From Salininema proteolyticum (GTDB lineage: Bacteria; Actinomycetota; Actinomycetes; Mycobacteriales; Micromonosporaceae), in assembly GCF_042685645.1 (NCBI RefSeq), contig NZ_JBHUNX010000001.1, forward strand, positions 2,046,001 to 2,110,000: a stretch of 64,000 nt of DNA, given 5' to 3'. Shown one piece after another: positions 1 through 7,652 of this stretch. The notes under the pieces were generated by a model. It had not been told where the DNA came from. It saw only the letters and a list, made by a program, of their open reading frames with translations, and did no database searches. The position numbers and the translations under genes are program-made. The stretch's first letter is position 1, and each line of letters opens with the position of its first letter.

Positions 1-433
1 GGTCGGCGCGCCCTCCGATGTCCTCTTCGGAGAGGAATCTCACGTTGCAGTGGTCGCGGACGGTGACGCGCTCGTCGGCGGCGAGGTCGGGCACGAGCTG
101 GCCCTCGCCGATGTCGACGGCGAAGACGCGCTTGGCGCCCTCGCGGAGGAGGACGTCGGTGAATCCGCCGGTGGAGGCTCCGGCGTCGAGGCAGGTCAGG
201 CCCTCGGCGCGGACGCCGAAGGCGCGCAGGACCGGTTCGAGCTTGCCGGCCCCCCGTGAGGCGTAGGGCTCGGGGCCCTCGAGTTCGAGGACGTCCTCGT
301 CGGACACCTTGACGGAGTTCTTGGCGGCCTGGGCGCCGTTGATGAGGACCTTGCCCTGTGCGATGAGCTGTCCGGCCTGGGAGCGGGACCGGGCCAGTCC
401 CCGCTCGGTGAGGGCCACGTCGAGTCGCTTCAC
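1..433 (-). CDS. tlyA: TlyA family rRNA 2'-O-methyltransferase (N-terminal part; cut by window edge)
   Basis: The first 144 residues are visible, from a GTG start (VKRLDVALTERG). Residues 1-60 form an S4 RNA-binding domain (RSRSQAGQLIAQGKVLING). It is followed by the start of the FtsJ-like SAM-binding fold, with the glycine motif DAGASTGGFTD and the acidic VDIGEGQL strand. TlyA proteins 2'-O-methylate cytidines of 16S and/or 23S rRNA, which in mycobacteria governs capreomycin sensitivity. The C-terminal catalytic part lies beyond the window. The start lies 7 nt after the stop of the 56-residue gene upstream, with no strong Shine-Dalgarno, so translation is probably coupled. Family identity is clear; target specificity is not visible. 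Confidence 0.9.
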   Translation of the reverse strand, partial: MKRLDVALTERGLARSRSQAGQLIAQGKVLINGAQAAKNSVKVSDEDVLELEGPEPYASRGAGKLEPVLRAFGVRAEGLTCLDAGASTGGFTDVLLREGAKRVFAVDIGEGQLVPDLAADERVTVRDHCNVRFLSEEDIGGRAD

Positions 434-440
434 GGGGCGC

Positions 441-611
441 TCACGCGTCGTCCACGTCGGCGAGGAGGTCGGAGAGCCCCTGCTGGACGGTGTCGTAGAC
501 GGCCACGTGCTCGGTCACGGGGCGTTCAGCGATGCCCTCGAGTCCGGAGAGGACGGAGGAGAGGTCTTCGGCGACCTCCGGCGGGGGCGCGGTCGGGGTC
601 TCTGCGGTCAT
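441..611 (-). CDS. small acidic hypothetical protein (56 aa)
   Basis: Short gene from ATG (MTAETPTAPPPEVAEDL) to TGA, rich in Glu, Asp, Val and Leu with a Pro-rich N-terminus and an amphipathic remainder. It starts 1 nt after the stop of the coiled-coil gene at 613-975 and ends 7 nt before tlyA, so the three genes form a tight operon. It is too short for a confident family call. Comparable tiny acidic proteins are often found just upstream of tlyA in actinobacteria, but no function can be assigned from sequence. It is supported as a gene mainly by operon packing and codon use. Confidence 0.6.
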   Translation of the reverse strand: MTAETPTAPPPEVAEDLSSVLSGLEGIAERPVTEHVAVYDTVQQGLSDLLADVDDA

Positions 612-612
612 C

Positions 613-975
613 TCAGTCCTCCCGGGACTTCTCGTCGTCCGCCAGGGCGCTGCGGGCCTCCAGTTGGAGGACCCTCTTGCGGAGCGCGGCTATGTCGTCC
701 TGGGCTCGGCGCAGTTTGGCGTCCATGCGGTTGGTCTGGGACTGGTGGCGGCGGACCTCGTCGGCGAGGTCGTCGACCTTGCCCGACTCGGCGTCGCGGT
801 AGTAGCCGAACTTGCCCGCGACGGTGTCCACGCCGTTGCGGACCCACTGGCGCGCCTCGCGGAGCCGGGGGTCGGACTCGGTGAAGCGGTCGCCGGCGTC
901 CGCGAAGCGGCGGGCGGCGGCCGCGGCCTGTCCGGCGGCGGTCTCGAAATAGGATTGGAAGCTAGGGCCCATCAT
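613..975 (-). CDS. hypothetical coiled-coil protein (120 aa)
   Basis: Starts at ATG 975 (MMGPSFQSYFETAAGQ), chosen because AAGAGGTGG lies 9 nt upstream; the next Met, 3 nt later, is also possible. Residues 60-115 have a strong heptad pattern (DDLADEV, MDAKLRRAQDDIAALRKRVLQLEARSA), predicting a C-terminal coiled coil. The N-terminal 40 residues are Ala-rich, recalling phasin-like or granule-associated helices. There is no signal peptide or membrane segment. It is the first gene of the run leading to tlyA and is divergent from the SCP2 gene at 1134. Function is unknown. Confidence 0.65.
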   Translation of the reverse strand: MMGPSFQSYFETAAGQAAAAARRFADAGDRFTESDPRLREARQWVRNGVDTVAGKFGYYRDAESGKVDDLADEVRRHQSQTNRMDAKLRRAQDDIAALRKRVLQLEARSALADDEKSRED

Positions 976-1133
976 GGGTTGTGTCCACCTCTTTCCTGTT
1001 TACTACTACGGTACCGAGCGGACGCCCGGAGCCACGCTATATACTGATGAGTAACATACTCGCGTGGCGGTCGGACCGCCACCGAGGGCGGGCCCAGCGC
1101 CGGCCCACTACCACCGATTGCGAAGGAGCAACC

Positions 1134-1475
1134 ATGGCCAACGCCGCCGAATGCCAGGAAGCCCTGGAGAAGTTCGCCGAAATGCTCGCCTCCAAGCCCA
1201 AGACCGCCAAGAAGCTGTCGGGCTTCGACCGCTCCCTGGCCTGCGACATCACCGACCTCGACGACGTCTCCTTCCACGGGCGCTTCGACAAGGGCAAGCT
1301 GGTCGACATCGAGGAGGGCGACGACGACGAGGCCCAGATCCGCATGATCCTCTCCTCCGACGACCTGCTCGCGCTGGTCAGCGGGGAGCTGGACTTCAAG
1401 AAGGCCTTCACCGGCGGCAAGGTGAAGGTCAAGGCCAACATGATGGACATGATGAAGCTGGGCTCGGCCCTCTAA
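1134..1475 (+). CDS. SCP2 sterol-binding domain protein (113 aa)
   Basis: Small soluble protein (MANAAECQEALEKFAEM) consisting of one SCP2/sterol-carrier domain: an N-terminal helix, a central five-strand part (LACDITDLDDVSFHGRFDKG) and a hydrophobic C-terminus (GKVKVKANMMDMMKLG) that forms the lipid tunnel in this family. The start is fixed by GAAGGAG 6 nt upstream. Family members bind fatty acyl or sterol-like ligands; no ligand can be inferred here. It is followed by a long inverted repeat at 1598-1641 that probably ends transcription. Confidence 0.85.
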   Translation: MANAAECQEALEKFAEMLASKPKTAKKLSGFDRSLACDITDLDDVSFHGRFDKGKLVDIEEGDDDEAQIRMILSSDDLLALVSGELDFKKAFTGGKVKVKANMMDMMKLGSAL

Positions 1476-1597
1476 CCGCTTCGCCGCCCATCGCGGCGAC
1501 CCCCGCGTTCCGCCTCGGCACCGCCGTTCGGAACCGGCGGCCGCCCGTCCGGGCGAGCGTCCCGCGCCGGCTTCCGGCGCCGCTCTGCAGAGCAGTC

Positions 1598-1641
1598 ACA
1601 CAGTCGTGGCGGGGAGGTGAACCTCCCCGCCACGACTGTGT
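1598..1641. terminator. perfect 21-bp inverted repeat, likely bidirectional terminator
   Basis: The arms 1598-1618 and 1621-1641 are exact complements around a 2-nt GA centre. The element lies between the convergent SCP2 gene and HAD phosphatase gene, 11 nt from the latter's stop. There is no T-run on the plus strand, but actinobacterial terminators often lack one. Confidence 0.8.
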
Positions 1642-1651
1642 TCCCGGTCTT

Positions 1652-2680
1652 TCAGGCCGTGGTGAGGGCGGATTCCGCCTCGGCGCCGACGGCCGCGAGG
1701 CCGTCGGAGAACTCCGCTCCCGCGTCGACGGCGCTCCAGGCCGCCGCGCAGAGCGCGCGCCACGCCGAGAGCTCGTCTCCCTTGCCGCTCAGCGTAAGAG
1801 TCCCCGAGACCAGCTTCACCGACCACTCTTCGCAGTGCGCCGCTCCGGGTTCCTCCACCGTGACCTCCGGCTGCGGATTGTTCAGCTCCGCGGCCGTCCA
1901 GCCCAGATAGGTGGGCCGGCGTTCGGGAGGCAGGCGCAACGCCGAGGCGGGTTTGACCACTCCGGAGAACACCAGGAGGCTGTCGATGCCCAGGGCGTTG
2001 GCGCCCTCGATGTCCGAGTCGGGGCGGTCGCCGACCATGAGCGGCCTGGCGTCGGGGACGCGCTCCAGAGCGGCCCGGAAGATCGTCGGCCGGGGCTTCC
2101 CGGCCACGACGTCCGGCCCGCGCCCGAGGGCGGTCTCGACGACCTTCACGTAGGCGCCCATGCCGGGCATGGGGCCGTCGGGCGTCGGCAGGGTCGCGTC
2201 GAGGTTCGCCACCACCCAGTACGCGCCCCGGCGGGCCGCCAGGGTCGCGGAGGCCAGGTCCTTGAGCTGCATGGTCGGGAAGAACCCCTGAGCCACGGCG
2301 ACGGCCTCGCGGGGGTCGTCGACGATGGCGAGGCCCTCGTTCTCCAGGGCGGCGCGGAAGGCCGGCGAGCCGGTCATGAAGGTCGCCGCCCCCTCGCCGC
2401 AGTGGTCGGCGATGGCCCGGGCCGCGGCCTGGGCCGACGACACCACCTGGTCGTCCCGGCAGTCGATCCCCATGGAGCGCAGGCTATCGGCGACCGTGGA
2501 GGTGAGCCGGGAGGCGTTGTTGGTGACGAATATGCTCTGACAGCCGGCGGCCTCGGCGCGCCCGATCGCCTCGGGCACCCCGGGAACGGGGTTGCTCAGC
2601 AGGTAGACGACGCCGTCCAGGTCGAACATCGCCAGACCGTAGGCGCGGTCCAGAGGCTCAGCGCTGCTCCGGAGTGTCAT
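1652..2680 (-). CDS. HAD superfamily (NagD-like, class IIA) phosphatase
   Basis: 342 residues from ATG (MTLRSSAEPLDRAYG), chosen because GAGGAGGG lies just upstream and overlaps the end of the TPR gene by 23 nt. HAD motif I is FDLDGVVY near residue 20, motif II is FVTNNASR, the motif III lysine is in VVAGKPRPTIF, and motif IV is MVGDRPDSDIEGA. The cap between motifs II and III is the large C2 type of NagD/AraL/phosphoglycolate phosphatases. About 85 C-terminal residues after the HAD core (from PQPEVTVEEPG) look like an added small alpha/beta domain of unknown role. The translational overlap suggests coordinated expression with the TPR protein. The substrate is unknown. Confidence 0.85.
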   Translation of the reverse strand: MTLRSSAEPLDRAYGLAMFDLDGVVYLLSNPVPGVPEAIGRAEAAGCQSIFVTNNASRLTSTVADSLRSMGIDCRDDQVVSSAQAAARAIADHCGEGAATFMTGSPAFRAALENEGLAIVDDPREAVAVAQGFFPTMQLKDLASATLAARRGAYWVVANLDATLPTPDGPMPGMGAYVKVVETALGRGPDVVAGKPRPTIFRAALERVPDARPLMVGDRPDSDIEGANALGIDSLLVFSGVVKPASALRLPPERRPTYLGWTAAELNNPQPEVTVEEPGAAHCEEWSVKLVSGTLTLSGKGDELSAWRALCAAAWSAVDAGAEFSDGLAAVGAEAESALTTA

Positions 2681-4181
2681 CGCCCTCCTCGGCGTCGCGG
2701 TCGCCCGACTCGGCGGGGGACTCGGAGTCGTCCTCCGGGTCGTCGTCCTCTTCGGCGTCCATGTCCTCGGTGTCGGTGAAGTCGACGCCCTCCAGCTCCA
2801 GGATCCGCTCGGCGGCGCCCGACTCTCCGAACTCGTCGGCCGCGGCGGCCTGCTCGAGCCACTGGAGGCCCTCTTCGGTGCGGCCCTCGGCCAGGAGCGC
2901 CTCGGCGTAGGCGTAGCGCAGGCGGGCCACCCACGGGTCGGTCTTGGGCGAGTGCAGGGCCGGGACCTTGAGCATGGTGGTCGCCGCGCGGCCCTGGCCC
3001 ATGTCGCGGCGGGCTCCCGCGGCGACGATGAGCAGCTCGACGCGGACGGCGACGTCGATCTTGGTGTCCTTGCCGTGCTCGCGGAAGAGGTCCACGGCAC
3101 GCTCGGGGTTTCCGGAGGCGCGTTCGGCGTCGGCGATCATCGCGACGTGGTCGAGCGTCCCGGTCAGGCGCTGGGCGGCCTTGAGCTCGGACAGGGCGGT
3201 GGACCACTGGCCGGCCATGTAGGCGGCCACGCCGACCACCTCGCGGACCTCGGGGACCCGGCTGGCCTTCTTGCGGGCGTACTTCGCCTGTTCGAGGGCG
3301 GCCTCGGGGTCGAAGGGGATCAGCGCGGCGGTGGCGATCAGGCGGTTGCCCACCACCTCCGCCAGCTGCTTGTTGAGCGAGCGCAGCGCGGCACGCGTGC
3401 GGCCGTCGAGGTTCTCCAGGCCGTACTCCGGGCCCTCGGGGAGGTCGGGCGCGCCCTCGACCTCGTCCAGGCGCACCGGGCTCTCGCGGTGCTGGCCCTC
3501 GAAGCGGTCGTCGCGACGGAAGCCGTCGTCTCGGCCCCGGCGGTCGTCACGGCGGCGGTCGCCTCCGCGTCGGTCGTTGTCACGCCGGCGGTCATTGTCG
3601 CGGCGCCCGTAGCCGCCGCCCCGGCGATCGTCGTCCCTGCGGCCGTAGCCACCGCGCCGGTCATCGTCACGACGCCGGTAACCACCGCCTCCACGACGGT
3701 CGTCATCCCTGCGACCGTAACCGCCTCCGCGACGGTCGTCGTCGCGGCGCTGGTGGCCGCCGCCTCCACGCCGGTCGCCGCCGCCGCGTCGGTCATCGTC
3801 ACGGCGTCCATAGCCGCCGCGGTCATCGTCACGACGGCGGTATCCACCGCCCTGACGGTCGTCATCCCTGCGACCGTAACCGCCGCCACGGCGATCGTCA
3901 TCGCGACGCCCGTAGCCGCCACGGCGGTCGCCGCCGCCCCGGCGGTCATCGTCACGGCGCCCGTAACCGCCGCCCCGGCGATCGTCGTCCCTGCGGCCGT
4001 AGCCACCGCGCCGATCGTCGTCACGACGCCGGTAACCACCGCCTCCACGACGGTCGTCATCCCTGCGGCGGTCGCCGCCCCTGCGGTCGTCATCGCGACG
4101 TCCGTAACCGCCGTTGCCGCCCTTGGGTCCCTGGCGGCGCCGGTCGTCGTCCCGGTCGCGATAGTTCTTTTCGTCGTTCAC
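2658..4181 (-). CDS. TPR-repeat protein with long Arg/Asp/Gly-rich N-terminal repeat tail
   Basis: 507 residues. Residues 20-225 are low-complexity repeats built on RRDDDRRGGGY: 13 copies keep the RRDDDR core, followed by degenerate DND forms. The tail is positively and negatively charged, Tyr-containing and certainly disordered, resembling RGG/RNA-binding tails. Residues 240-470 are helical repeats of TPR type (NKQLAEVVGNRLIATAALI, AYAEALLAEGRTEEGLQWLEQA). The C-terminus is acidic (DAEEDDDPEDDSES). There is no signal peptide. Its 3' end overlaps the HAD gene. A role in RNA or ribosome-associated assembly is inferred from composition only. Confidence 0.8.
   Translation of the reverse strand: MNDEKNYRDRDDDRRRQGPKGGNGGYGRRDDDRRGGDRRRDDDRRGGGGYRRRDDDRRGGYGRRDDDRRGGGYGRRDDDRRGGGDRRGGYGRRDDDRRGGGYGRRDDDRQGGGYRRRDDDRGGYGRRDDDRRGGGDRRGGGGHQRRDDDRRGGGYGRRDDDRRGGGGYRRRDDDRRGGYGRRDDDRRGGGYGRRDNDRRRDNDRRGGDRRRDDRRGRDDGFRRDDRFEGQHRESPVRLDEVEGAPDLPEGPEYGLENLDGRTRAALRSLNKQLAEVVGNRLIATAALIPFDPEAALEQAKYARKKASRVPEVREVVGVAAYMAGQWSTALSELKAAQRLTGTLDHVAMIADAERASGNPERAVDLFREHGKDTKIDVAVRVELLIVAAGARRDMGQGRAATTMLKVPALHSPKTDPWVARLRYAYAEALLAEGRTEEGLQWLEQAAAADEFGESGAAERILELEGVDFTDTEDMDAEEDDDPEDDSESPAESGDRDAEEGDDTPEQR
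3518..4109. repeat. coding minisatellite for the Arg/Asp/Gly tail
   Basis: Imperfect tandem units of about 30-39 bp (core cggcgatcgtcatcgcgac-like on the plus strand) encode RRDDDRRGG-type units of the TPR protein. Unit lengths vary in multiples of three, and several larger blocks recur as higher-order copies, consistent with expansion by slippage or recombination. All reading frames stay open through the array, producing long false ORFs on the opposite strand. Confidence 0.85.
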
Positions 4182-4312
4182 TATTCGATTCGTCTCTCTT
4201 TGATGATTCGCCGCACGGGTCCCCCGCTCGCACCAGGGCGGGCATGACCGAGTAGGCGGCGAGAACCGCCGCCGACTTCAGAGTCTATCCGCTCCGCGGG
4301 CCTTCCCAGGGC

Positions 4313-5572
4313 TTAACGCGAGGTGACCTCGGCCCCTGCCACGGTCTTCTTCCCGCGCCGCAGGACCGCGTAGCGGCCGTGGAGCAGCTTCTCGGAAGCG
4401 ATGGGCTCGTTGACCTCGGTCACCCGTTCGTTGTTGACGTAGACGCCGCCCTCTTTGGCCGCACGCCGCGCCTCGCCCAGGGAACCGACCACTCCGGCGT
4501 CCTTGAACATCTGGGCGACGGTGGTCTCGGCCCCGGCCTCGGCCAGACCGGCCTCGGCCAGCGCCGACCGCAGGGTCGGCTCCGGCAGCTCGGCCAGTTC
4601 TCCCCTGCCGAACAGGGCCTTGGATGCCGCCTGCACGTCGGCGCACTCCTCGGCGCCGTGCAGCAGCGTGGTCAGCTCTTCGGCCAGAGCCCTCTGGGCC
4701 AGTCGGGCGGCGGGCTTCTCCCGCGTGGCCTCCTCCAGCTCCTCGATCTCCTCGCGGGACTTGAAGGAGAAGTACCTCAGGTACTTGGCCACGTCCCTGT
4801 CGTCGGCGTTGATCCAGAACTGGTAGAAGGCGTACGGGCTGGTCAGCTCGGAGCTGAGCCAGGTGTTCCCCCCGCCGGCGGTCTTGCCGAACTTCGTCCC
4901 GTCGGCCTTGAGGACCAGCGGAGTCACGAAGGCGTGCACGTGCTTGCCGTTGGAGCGGCGCACGAAGTCCACTCCGGCGGTGATGTTGCCCCACTGGTCG
5001 GAGCCTCCGAACTGGAGGCTCACGCCGTAGCGCTCGTTGAGCTGGTAGTAGTCGTTCGACTGGAGCAGCTGGTAGGAGAACTCGGTGAAACTGATGCCCG
5101 TCTCCAGGCGGGCGCGCACGACCTCCCGGTTGATCATCTTGGAGACCGAGAAGTGCTTGCCCACGTCGCGCAGGAACGAGATGACGTCCATGCCGGAGGT
5201 CCAGTCGAGGTTGTTGACCATGACCGCGGCGTCGGAACCCTCGAAGTCGAGGAACGGCTCGATCTGGCCCTGGATCTTCTTGACCCAGCCGGCGACCGTC
5301 TCCGGGGAGTTGAGGTTGCGCTCGCTGGTCTGGCGCGGGTCGCCGATCTGGCCCGTCGCACCGCCCACGAGCAGGTGGGGACGCAGCCCGGCCGCCTGGA
5401 GGCGGCGAGCGGTCAGCACCTGCGTGAGGTGGCCGACGTGGAGGGACTCGGCGGTGGGGTCGAAGCCCACATAGAACGACAGGCCGCCGGCGTCCACGGC
5501 TTCGCGCAGCGCCTCCGGGTCGGTCGAGTCTTGGATGAGTCCGCGCCAGGTCAGATCGTCGATTATATCCAC
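4313..5572 (-). CDS. tyrS: tyrosyl-tRNA synthetase
   Basis: 419 residues, the usual bacterial TyrRS length. The HIGH-type motif is HVGH at residues 45-48 (class I Rossmann fold), and the KMSKS loop reads KFGKT. The tyrosine/tRNA-binding segment FTEFSYQLLQSNDYYQL is intact, and the C-terminal 65 residues form an S4 domain (GSLGEARRAAKEGGVYVNNERV). It charges tRNA-Tyr in the cytoplasm. The gene lies 37 nt downstream of the RNB exonuclease gene on the same strand and may be cotranscribed. No T-box leader fits in so short a gap. Confidence 0.97.
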   Translation of the reverse strand: MDIIDDLTWRGLIQDSTDPEALREAVDAGGLSFYVGFDPTAESLHVGHLTQVLTARRLQAAGLRPHLLVGGATGQIGDPRQTSERNLNSPETVAGWVKKIQGQIEPFLDFEGSDAAVMVNNLDWTSGMDVISFLRDVGKHFSVSKMINREVVRARLETGISFTEFSYQLLQSNDYYQLNERYGVSLQFGGSDQWGNITAGVDFVRRSNGKHVHAFVTPLVLKADGTKFGKTAGGGNTWLSSELTSPYAFYQFWINADDRDVAKYLRYFSFKSREEIEELEEATREKPAARLAQRALAEELTTLLHGAEECADVQAASKALFGRGELAELPEPTLRSALAEAGLAEAGAETTVAQMFKDAGVVGSLGEARRAAKEGGVYVNNERVTEVNEPIASEKLLHGRYAVLRRGKKTVAGAEVTSR

Positions 5573-5609
5573 CCCGCCATTGTGCCCTATGGGGACGGGG
5601 ACCGGCGAC

Positions 5610-7478
5610 TCAGCCGCCCGCCGGGGTGGTCGGGGACAAACCGAGCCGCTCCTCCACGAGCCGGTTGAGCTCGGCGGCGGCGGCCTTCTTCGCCGCCTTC
5701 TTCGAGGGGCCCTCGCCGAGCGTCTCGAGGCCCTCCCCCTCGCCGCCCTCGATCACCGCGGTGGCCTTGCAGCGGAAGCGGCTCGCGGCGTCCTTGGTGG
5801 CCTTGAAGGCGAAGTCGAGGTCGCGGATGTGGCGTCGGGAGGCGTAGATCGTGGCGATCTGGACGGCCTCCAGCCCGTCGGGAACCGGTTTGACGTTCTC
5901 CGAACCGCCGGGCGCGCCGGCGTCCGCCGACAGGTCCTCCAGGCCCGCCAGTTCGGCCAGGAGCGCCAGGACCGCCTGCGAGCGCGCCTCCTTCTTGGAG
6001 TGCCTCCTGCGCTCCGGCGAGGTGCGGAAGCCCTCCCCCAGGCGGACGGTCACCGAGGCGGAGTGCAGCGGGACGGGCTTGACCGGGGTGGTCGACTCGT
6101 TCCAGGTCAGGTCGCCGGGCAGGATGGGGCCCTGGTACTGCTCCTGGAGGTACCAGTTGAGCATGGTGGGCGCGCGGAAGCTCTCGTCGGCGAGGTCGGC
6201 GTTGATCCTGCCGCGCAGCCGTTCCATTTCGGGGTGGCCCTGGGCGAAGTAGATCTCCGCCATGTCGCGCAGTTCGAGCCGGCCGGCCTCGTAGCGTCCG
6301 GAGGCGGCGCGGATGAGCTCGGCGGGGACCTCCCCGTCGGCCAGGGCGACCTTCAGGACGCGGTTGAACTCGGAGGTGTCGAGTCCGGAGTAGTCGCCGG
6401 ACTCGAGCTTGGCGGCGGCCATGCGCCGGGCCTCGGTGCGGAAGTACTCGCTCTTCTCCTCCTTTTCCGCGTGGAGGCGCTCGGTGAGGTCTTCGCCGAG
6501 CTCCTCGAGCCGCTCGAAGTCGTAGTGCGCGTCCCTGCCGTCGAGGCGGTCGAAGATGATCCTCTGGTTGACCAGGTCGGCGTACCGGCGCAAGGGGCTG
6601 GTGGCGTGGGTGTAGTAGGGCAGCTGGAGCCCGTGGTGGCCTCCGATGACGGTGCCGTATCCGGCGCGCGAGGCGACCAGGCGGAGGCGTGCCCGCAGGA
6701 GGTTGTAGGACTCGGCGTCGCCGGAGAGCGCGACTTCGTCCAGTTCGCGGCGCAGGTCGGTGCCCGAGCCGTTCATGGGCGACATGCGGTGGTTGCGGAA
6801 CAGCAGGGGCGTCTCGGTCTCGGCGGCCCATTCGGCGATGAGGTAGTTGGCCAGGATCATGAACTCCTGGACGACGATGTAGCCGGAGTTGCGGCTGGTG
6901 GTCTCCAGACGGACCAGGCGCCCGTCCTCGTCGGTGGCGAATCCCGAGTTGAGGTCGTAGAAGGCCAGGGCGCCGTTGGCGCGGCGCTGGTCGAGCAGGC
7001 GCCGGGCCAGGGTGTCGGCCAGGGCCACGGGCCTGTGGAGGGCGTGGGCGGGGTCGTCGGTCGCGGCGGCGGCCTCTTCGTAGGAGATCGCGTGGGCGCG
7101 CGTCATCGCCCCGCGGAATACCTCGCGGGAGACGACCGTGGCCGACGCGTCTAGACGCGCGTGGACGGCGAGGGTGGACTGCGTCTCATCCCCCGCTTCA
7201 CGCAGACTGGCGGATTTTTCCACTCTTTCGGGGAGCATGGAGCGGGTGCGAGTGCGGCCGTAGCGGGTGTGCATGCGCTCGCGGGCCCGCATGTCGGCCG
7301 ACGAGTCCCAGGGGACGGCGTCGGCGGCCGCGGCGACATGGACCCACAGGTCGAAGCCGCCGTCCGAGCGTGCCTCCACCCAGACCGCGTCGTCGCGGTC
7401 CTTCGTGGTGGCCGAGTCGATCATGATGCCCGGCAAGGCCCTCGCCCCGCCTCCCGCCTGCTGCCGGCTCTCTCCCAC
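5610..7478 (-). CDS. RNB-domain (RNase II/R family) exoribonuclease with C-terminal dsRNA-binding modules
   Basis: 622 residues from GTG, preceded by GAGGGGGAG. The catalytic RNB domain begins almost at the N-terminus: IDSATTKDRDDA gives Asp21, Asp27, Asp29 and Asp30 with the same spacing as the four metal-binding Asp of E. coli RNase II, and SPLRRYADL carries the catalytic Arg. The usual N-terminal cold-shock domains are missing. After an approximately 80-residue helical/OB-like stretch, two double-stranded-RNA-binding-like modules follow: about 430-510 (LNWYLQEQYQGP through HSKKEARSQAVLALLAEL) and about 530-615 (ending GPSKKAAKKAAAAELNRLVEERL). It is predicted to degrade RNA 3' to 5'; dsRBDs would favour structured substrates. 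It lies upstream of tyrS and divergent from the gene at 7653. Confidence 0.85.
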   Translation of the reverse strand: MGESRQQAGGGARALPGIMIDSATTKDRDDAVWVEARSDGGFDLWVHVAAAADAVPWDSSADMRARERMHTRYGRTRTRSMLPERVEKSASLREAGDETQSTLAVHARLDASATVVSREVFRGAMTRAHAISYEEAAAATDDPAHALHRPVALADTLARRLLDQRRANGALAFYDLNSGFATDEDGRLVRLETTSRNSGYIVVQEFMILANYLIAEWAAETETPLLFRNHRMSPMNGSGTDLRRELDEVALSGDAESYNLLRARLRLVASRAGYGTVIGGHHGLQLPYYTHATSPLRRYADLVNQRIIFDRLDGRDAHYDFERLEELGEDLTERLHAEKEEKSEYFRTEARRMAAAKLESGDYSGLDTSEFNRVLKVALADGEVPAELIRAASGRYEAGRLELRDMAEIYFAQGHPEMERLRGRINADLADESFRAPTMLNWYLQEQYQGPILPGDLTWNESTTPVKPVPLHSASVTVRLGEGFRTSPERRRHSKKEARSQAVLALLAELAGLEDLSADAGAPGGSENVKPVPDGLEAVQIATIYASRRHIRDLDFAFKATKDAASRFRCKATAVIEGGEGEGLETLGEGPSKKAAKKAAAAELNRLVEERLGLSPTTPAGG

Positions 7479-7652
7479 GTGCTCCCCCTCACTGCCCGTC
7501 GCTTCGCGGACGCCTACATCCTAATCGGTGTCACCGACGACGGCCTTGGCCGCCTTGCTAAATTAAAACCTGGACGGTCCAAGGGCGGCCCCCGGACTCG
7601 GCCCTTCCGCGCGTCCGACTATCCACCATCCTTGCGACAAGAAAGATCGACA

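Noticed and set aside
2952..4247. Long rightward open frame rich in Val, Ala, Thr and Ile opposite the TPR gene
   Set aside because: It is the mirror of the Arg/Asp/Gly repeats: low-complexity DNA keeps all frames open. The leftward gene has a family-supported TPR domain and translational overlap with the HAD gene.
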